Assembly: GCF_000237925.1 (NCBI RefSeq)
Contig: NW_017386018.1
Span: forward strand, 1-64,000
Direction: 5' to 3'
Origin: Schistosoma mansoni
Taxonomy: Eukaryota; Platyhelminthes; Trematoda; Strigeidida; Schistosomatidae
DNA: 64,000 nucleotides
The position numbers were made by a program, and so were the translations under genes. Every line of letters begins with the position of its first letter. Positions within the stretch are counted from its first letter, which is position 1. Of this stretch, positions 57,721-64,000 are shown piece after piece. Under the pieces are notes generated by a model. It was not told where the DNA came from. It made no database searches and saw only the letters and a list, made by a program, of their open reading frames with translations.

Positions 57721-58871
57721 TTAAATATGATAACAGGTAAAGAAAAAGAATACATTCAGAAATATAGCGATACAATAAACATCTTGTTATTACTAATAGA
57801 CTATAAGTATAGTGTAGCATACTCTATGTATTATGGTATATATATATAAAGCAACAAATAGACACATCTACAAGAATATATAATGGTTTACGATGATCTA
57901 ACTGTAAACAATGACATGAATTATTGAACATTGAATATAATAGATAAGTAAACATTATTCGACTTTATTTATTTCATTATGAATGAAAATTAATTTAAAG
58001 AATTCTTCTATTCAGTATATTGTTTAGTGTGTGAGTGGTTTGTTTATTTGTTTTGTTTATTAAACTACTTTCATACTGTTTGTCTGTCTACAGTAATAAT
58101 AATAGTCAGTTTATCATTACCAACACAACATCATCATCATCATCATCACCATCATCACCGTCATCAATATAATTAGTGTTAGAACAATTATGATTTAATG
58201 GACAAGTATAAAATATTGTCAGTTAGTTTACTGTTGTTTGTAAAAAAAAGAGATAATAGATTTACTATATATGAAATTTGATTATTGACACAGTTATGGG
58301 TTTAAACAGAAACAATGGAAACTTCTCAAATAGAAACTTTCATACATTTAGTGATGTGTGTGTGTGTAATAATGATTAACCATGTGGGAGTACACTGAAA
58401 GTGAATTTTTGTACTACTATAATCAAAAATACATGTTCATTCTAAAATAGAAGGATTCACTGAATCAAGTGTGAGTAAATTTCATACAGTTCCTAGTATT
58501 AGTTAAATGAAATAGAGAATTTAAAGTAAATATTGACCTATTCAGTATAAATAAGCTGGTATATAGTTTGAGAAAAATCACAGTTATGATGCAAAGATGA
58601 TGCAAACATGAATGTAATTTTAAAACTTATATAATCTACCTTAATTAAAAGTAGAAAACATTTCAGTGGATGTTTCTACTTTGAATTTAACCAAGAATAT
58701 GATTTGCGTTTAACTATATCAATATTCGATGAATAAAGGTTCGGCTTTTTCAACTAAATGGGGTACACAAGAACTTGTAACAAAAAATGTGCTCAAAAAA
58801 ACACATGGTTTCAGTATGAAATTGAAAGGATTTCTCAGATGACCTGGTACCTCTATCCCATCCACATCAAC
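57721..58871. other. Non-coding stretch
   Basis: AT-rich with a CAT/CAC trinucleotide patch at about 58129-58168. Nothing else recognised. Confidence 0.45.
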
Positions 58872-59041
58872 AAATGCAGGTGAAGACAAACAATGTTGCA
58901 ACAGACTCTACATCAGGAGACCTCAACATACACCTAGGAAAAAGCAATATCCTCAAATGCAACACAATCACATGTGATGGAAAAACTCTGGAAGAGTTGG
59001 AAACATTCACCCACATTGGAGGATCAGTTCTTTCGGGATAG
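58872..59041 (+). mobile_element. RTE LINE internal fragment
   Basis: Translates as MQVKTNNVATDSTSGDLNIH, then GKSNILKCNT and TLEELETFTHIGGSVLSG, ending in a stop. It matches the post-catalytic part of the LINE at 20295-20460, with a small internal deletion. Confidence 0.75.
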
Positions 59042-59483
59042 AAGATACACTCTGATAACAAATTATCATAAAACTTAAGTTCAAAACCTTTATATCACCT
59101 CTAGAACATATGATATAAAATCTACTGGTGATTATTACTTTAATATTTATGAAAACTGATAATCCATGAAATTTCATTTCTCATACCTAAATAAATGATT
59201 TTTATGAAATACTTGGATATCCTTAAATAGGCCTTTAAATCGTTCGTTACATGTTACTTAATTGTTATTTCCAACCAATCAAGATTAATGAAAACCTTCG
59301 TTCAAACTTAACAGCTTTATTAAATTGAACAGGTTTACATTACTAAAACTCAGAAAATGAATATTTGGTTTTCAGAAAACCTGAAAAGATTATATAACTA
59401 TTTTCGATTACATGAATTGACACATCAAATGTTAAGTGACTTGTGTGAGAGTATCATGTCAAAATTTATCGATCTAAAGTTAT
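59042..59483. other. Non-coding stretch, nothing recognised
   Basis: AT-rich. Confidence 0.4.
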
Positions 59484-59640
59484 AAGGCCTCTGCGAAGAT
59501 CTGAGCGCTCTAGGTCCGATCCGTGTTGAGCGCAACTGATAAGTCCCTTACTAGTACGAAATTGCTGTCTAATACCTCCTGATTTTCAATGATTGTCTGT
59601 TTTAGGTTGATTCATGATGATTCAGACGAGTTTCTGCATC
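59484..59640 (+). repeat. Diverged hammerhead SINE relic
   Basis: The order is tRNA-like B region (GGTCCGATCC), CTGATAAGTCCCTTACTAG, then TACGAAATTGC and the family 3' part. Core and stems are mutated. Confidence 0.5.
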
Positions 59641-60044
59641 TTGACAAGCACCAAGAAACTAATTACCTCTTAAACCAGTTTGTTGACAGATTCATTTTTT
59701 TAGGGTAGTAAAAATAAATTTACATTTATAAATCGCCGACATAGCGTCATACTGTCGATTTTGTCTTCACTTCTATGTCCAGTTTGTCTTGTTACAACTA
59801 ATGACATGGAAAAATATAATCATTTACCATCGACTGGCCAATATGCAAATTTGTCTTGTTAATAATAGCTAAATAAAAACCTTTTATTATTTGATAATTT
59901 GACGATAATAATAATAATGACATTAGTTGAATAAAGGTGCAAGTTTACAGTATCAACTAAGTGTTTTTCTATCATTAAAAGGTATGTAGATTAACAGTTG
60001 CTTAGTCATTTGACAATCAGATACAAATGTTCAGTTATTTAAGT

Positions 60045-60637
60045 CTTGCAGTAATGAACGAACACCCAGGTGAGGAAAAGTAATTTATTGTTAAACACAA
60101 AATCGCAGGATGTCTTCGTACAATATGGTGGCCGTACATTAAATACTTCGTTTGCAAATCTTCCATCAGTTGTCCTTCATATTCTATATAATTCCTCCAA
60201 TTTACAATTCCTTTCAATTGTCTTTTCTGTTTCTGCCAGATTTTCTACTACCGATTGGTGTTACATACTACCTATGTCGGCAGACATAAGTAGCATACAA
60301 CACACTCGTCCCCATTTTAAACGGTCGCTCTTGCGGTTTTTTTGCTTGCTGCGTCACCTTCTTCGCTGCAGTCTGTGCCACGCTTCCTACCAAAATGTCG
60401 AGTTCACCAGTGCGTTGACCTTCATAGCGATATCGACTTGTCGAGCCATCTAAATCCGATGTCCATACAGCAGACACGTGTCCCACTTTCTCTTCCCTTC
60501 GACAGAAGCTGACACAGCCAACGCCGACCTGTCAAAACTCTCCATTCAACGCCACCTTCCTACACCAGACCACCCAAGCTAGCGCCTCCTCTCTCGGCTG
60601 TCTGTCGACATAAATAGTATACACCACAGTACCACTG
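60045..60637 (-). repeat. Palindrome-headed repeat (third family), long form
   Basis: In minus orientation it begins with the head motif (GTGTATACTATTTATGTCG, 60604-60633). It then carries a GC-rich core of about 300 bp absent from the short copies, repeats the head motif (60268-60300), and ends with the AT-rich body. Open frames in the core show no domain. Confidence 0.72.
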
Positions 60638-61060
60638 CAGTAATATACTGTTTGTTGCATCTACCCTCCTGAGTCTTTTGTTTGGTTGACCTTTTAAAGG
60701 TCAGTCAACTATTCATCACATATAAGCTGGAAATCGGACACGCTACATGTGGAAAAAGATGAAGACGTCACTAACAGTTTGTACTTTAGTAGATAAGTTT
60801 CAACTTGTCTTGAATTTATTTTAAAATAACACTTTCTTATCAGAGTTGATGGTCTGATAATTAAGCGAATATTAGTAAAATTTAACAAGGTGAAAAAAAC
60901 AAATCTAATTTTAAGTAAACAGGTAAGTAAATAGATAACAACAGTAAGACGAATTTCAAGTTGCTTCATTGAGTGATACGATCCAACAGTCTCATCTTTA
61001 AGGACGACTGTTTAGAATGCGTAGTTGTGTAACGTTTATCAGTAGATAACCGTTATATAT
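60638..61060. other. Non-coding stretch, nothing recognised
   Basis: AT-rich. Confidence 0.4.
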
Positions 61061-61222
61061 TTATCAGTATAGGGTTGTGGATATTATTGAGTTTAAATCG
61101 ATATCATAAAGAAATTAATGTTAGACTGCCATTGAAAACCTGGAAACACTGGACGGCCGCTTCATCCTAGTATGGAACTCCTCATCAGTGCGAATAGATG
61201 ATCCCACACGCGCGACTCGAAG
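61061..61222 (-). repeat. Second-family copy, subfamily b
   Basis: Flank ATCAGTATAGGGTTGTGG as at 41464. The hammerhead has ATGAGGA in place of CTGAGGA and GAAG for GAAA; stem III ACGGCCG is kept. Confidence 0.72.
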
Positions 61223-61313
61223 GCATTTTGAGTTATCCCATTGTTAATATTCTCCATTGAATTTCTATCGGTCGTAGTAGACATATATGCATCTTGTGGG
61301 AATTATCCAAAAA

Positions 61314-61385
61314 TGCATCAGTTCTGGGATGCAGGCACATACAGCTGATGAGTCCCAGATAGGAGTCTATAAAGAATTGTGCAGT
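61314..61385 (+). repeat. Smα fragment
   Basis: Contains CTGGGATGCAGGCACAT and CTGATGAGTCCCAGATAGGA, then breaks off before GAAA. Confidence 0.65.
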
Positions 61386-61738
61386 TAGTCACTACACACT
61401 AGTTCACCGTCAGTAAAAACATTTTAAGTGAGTACTTTGAAATTGCAAGTGATATTCCTATAATCAAAGAGGAAAAGAAACTTAAATTATAGTAATATAC
61501 TTTATAACTATAATAAATTGGAGGAATATTTATAAGAAATCTGAGGGGAGAACTTTGAAGATGATCAATTAATTTAAAGTTCTAACTGAAATTCAGTTTA
61601 CATACACTTACGTCTACTATCAATAAGCTTGAATTTCCTAAAACACATACCAAGATTGCATCAGAAATAAAATTTAATCCTATTACATATGAAACAAATA
61701 AAAAAGTTAGCATTTCGAAAGTACATATTTAGATATAC
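61386..61738. other. Non-coding stretch, nothing recognised
   Basis: AT-rich. Confidence 0.4.
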
Positions 61739-62049
61739 TGTGGTGCATGCTACTTGCATTGACAGATATAAGTAGTACATAGCATCAATCGGAAATAGAA
61801 TTCATGCCAGCAGAAGATTGGGAAGATTCGGTTGAAGTGAATAGAAAGGAAAACAGAAAATCATTGTAATAACAACAGGATTGAAGGTATCATGAAGCAC
61901 ATAAAGGACAACTGATGGGAGATGTTTAAATGATGGGTTTAATGTACGGTTTTCACATTTTATCAAATAACTCTTTAATTTTGTATTAAACAATAAATCG
62001 GTCTTTTCCACTTGAGTTCTTCGTCCACAACAGTATTTGAATAACACTA
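61739..62049 (+). repeat. Palindrome-headed repeat (third family), short form
   Basis: Collinear with 52004-52305: head TGGTGCATGCTACTTGCATT, a body with AAAGGACAACTGATGGGAG, and the 3' part AGTATTTGAATAACACT. Confidence 0.75.
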
Positions 62050-62162
62050 GTTTCGCGATGGTATCATTATCAGAACCAGTCTTACAAAATGAACAATCAA
62101 AGTTGAATTTGTGGGTATTCCAATGGAAAACAAACACTTAAGATAAATAACGGTGGTTGGAA

Positions 62163-62732
62163 ATGATGCAATATAGTGAAGATACAATAAAAATATTATC
62201 ACATAAGGAATACATTAGGAAAATACAAACACAAAAATCAACAGTTAAGAAATGTGATCTGGCTGTAAATGTTTATGAATTTGTGCATAGAACTCTGACA
62301 GAATATAGTGACCGGGAAATTTCAGGTCTGTTCCATATTCTATGATTAACTGAATTAATTACCGATTAGTTGTACAGCTGAAAGTGCATATGTGATAAAC
62401 TGTCCGAAAATACAAAATTATAGGTTCTTTGGAATAATCGTTGTGTAGTTCTAGGTTAATGTTTAAGTCGTATACCAACACAGTAAGATAATTTACATCT
62501 TAACTACCCTAGTACAGTGTACCTTCTAGACGACTAAATAGTGTACATATTTTTATCAATAGATTTCTATTCATCTTTAGTAAAAATGTTTGAACCCGGT
62601 TTGTATTCTATCCGTGGTAGCAGAATTGTCACCATGAAGTTAAGTGAAAAGAAGGAAGCATTGACAGTTACATATACAATACAGTTTGTACAAAGCAGCG
62701 TACAACAAAATAATATCACAACAGATCTTTAA
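62163..62732 (+). CDS. Candidate two-exon small gene, function unknown
   Basis: First exon from ATG 62163 to 62325 (MMQYSEDTIKILSHKEY, ending EYSDREIS), then a weak donor CAG|GTCTGT. The acceptor TTCATCTTTAG ends at 62580, with a second exon 62581-62732 (KMFEPGLYSIRGSRI, ending QNNITTDL and TAA). The phases agree. The peptide of about 105 residues is basic and polar with no known domain, signal or membrane segment. The donor is not consensus and each half could be chance. Confidence 0.25.
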
Positions 62733-63769
62733 ACCAAGTAGTGAAAGGTAGTGAATAAACGCAGGTCTTATTCACGTGATCAGTAATTTCTTAAAGATCA
62801 AGAAACTAAAAAAAAGAGTAAATTGGGAAATGCCAGAACATAAAAATTTGGTTATTTTTTAAAAAAACTTTGGAATGTTTAATGACTAATAATGTAGTTA
62901 GAAAAGTGGGTCCGCTCCTAAACAATATAAGTATTTAGCTACTACCTGTATTATTCACAAGTTTGGATCAACAAATCTAAATAAATGATACCCAATTCAT
63001 TCAGTATCAGGAGATCTGTATGGATTCAGGTCAGTTAGTGAATTTTCTTAGGATTACCTCAATACGATCATCATTTAGAAACTTCATTGAAATGACAGTT
63101 AGGTAGTTGAGAATAAAAGTATCCATAATAATAGTAATAAGTGTTCTGTACTTAGTCTACTCATAAGCTCTTGCATTCGGTAAACTGTCAGAGAGCATTA
63201 AAAAAAGAGATAAACTGTACACCATCAGATAGATCATCAAGAGGTATGCATATGTTCATTTAAATACCAACTGAGACGTGATCCAAAGTAGCAGATTTAA
63301 CATGGATTTGATCACTGTCTCAAGGATTTGTATACGTATATCTGTCATCTGGATACAAACTACCAATATGTTATATTGATTCTTTAGCACTTTTATTGCC
63401 TCTAGTAGTTAAAGTATGGATATCTCAAAAACACATACTAAAACATAATAAACTGATCTAATACACTTTTTTAATGTTTAACACATATATGCTGGATGAT
63501 AACACATGGTAAGGGCTGGTGGAGTGTTTCTTTTTCTATCAAAGAGATTTTTGGAATGTATAAGTTTTTTTATTGATTGACTATTACAATTATTTCCCAA
63601 AATATGTCATCATAAATAGTAGCCAAAATTTTGTGTATTAAATTATGCAACTTTTTCAGTAAAACACGATATTTTCAGATTTAAAATCATTTTTTCGAGA
63701 AAACCCCAAGTACAAACATTGAAAAATCTGAGAGTGAATTAATTTTGATCTAACAATTTAATGTAACTC
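62733..63769. other. Non-coding stretch, nothing recognised
   Basis: AT-rich. Confidence 0.4.
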
Positions 63770-63990
63770 AGTAACTAAGTGCAGGTTCGGACTCTCAGCT
63801 CTGAATCACACATGTTTTGTATGTATCTGTGTACGTAGGTGGATATGAGATTGTAATACTATCCAGCTTCCCAAAATGAAGTGGGTGGAACACGGCATAA
63901 ATTTGCCACATGACAGTTGGATTCGAACCACACAACTGTAAAGCAGTCTTATCATAATTTATGCGATAGCTTAACCTAAAACTGAGCACA
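63770..63990 (-). repeat. tRNA-derived SINE, possibly a further family
   Basis: Minus strand: A-box-like TAGGTTAAGCTATCGCAT and B box GGTTCGAATCC, followed by a body containing CCACTTCATTTTGGGAAGC. No hammerhead core is visible. It differs in body from the two hammerhead families. Confidence 0.55.
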
Positions 63991-64000
63991 ATATACAAGT

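Noticed and set aside
57423-57849. Two overlapping plus-strand frames
   Set aside because: They run through a truncated Smα and sequence B, so they are repeat-derived.
60070-60486. 127- and 72-codon frames on opposite strands
   Set aside because: Both lie in the GC-rich core of the third repeat family; no conserved motif.
1-64000. CRISPR arrays, operons or prokaryotic insertion sequences
   Set aside because: No spaced direct-repeat array, no tightly packed gene runs and no transposase; introns and SINEs show a eukaryotic genome.

Overview
The window looks like nuclear DNA of a blood fluke (Schistosoma, Platyhelminthes). The sequence is AT-rich with sparse, intron-split genes. It is crowded with tRNA-headed short repeats carrying hammerhead ribozymes (the Smα type known from schistosomes) and with relics of an RTE-clade LINE of the SR2/Perere-3 kind. 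I see no bacterial or organellar features. Five runs of exactly 200 N are scaffold gaps; at least three abut recognisable repeats.

Two transcription-factor genes are clear, both on the minus strand. At 3975-5505 lies the first coding exon of a Zic/odd-paired zinc finger gene. It encodes low-complexity tracts and fingers 1-3, then stops at a GTATGT donor, so 1-3974 is best read as its intron; fingers 4-5 are not visible here. At 44384-55777 I assemble a second zinc finger gene from three exons (55698-55777, 51530-51713, 44384-46224). Their splice phases agree. The product has two adjacent fingers (C2H2 and C2HC), a C-terminal C2H2 finger and two CtBP-like motifs. Its orthology is unknown to me and its 5' end is not found. 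A few plus-strand ORFs (36082-36330, 37854-38123, a possible two-exon ORF at 62163-62732, a possible exon near 28231) are weak candidates.

Most of the rest is repeats. (i) Smα elements: more than a dozen copies, several with a plausible hammerhead core, often next to inverted copies of a roughly 110-bp companion sequence, here called B. (ii) A second tRNA-headed family whose 3' half folds as a type-I hammerhead with core CTGAGGA and stem-III octamer ACGGCCGT; at least one complete copy carries terminal inverted repeats, and other copies are fold-back palindromes. (iii) A third family with a palindromic head motif (52004, 60045, 61739). (iv) RTE LINE relics, including a fragment holding only the element's apparent 5' end, flanked by a 15-bp target-site duplication. 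(v) A roughly 470-bp GC-rich retroposon with an AAAT-type tail and target-site duplication at 41935-42401.

The two zinc finger genes share no visible operon-like or pathway link. The main theme of the window is repeat biology, with many ribozyme-bearing units lying inside the long introns of the second gene. All calls come from reading the sequence; no database search was run.
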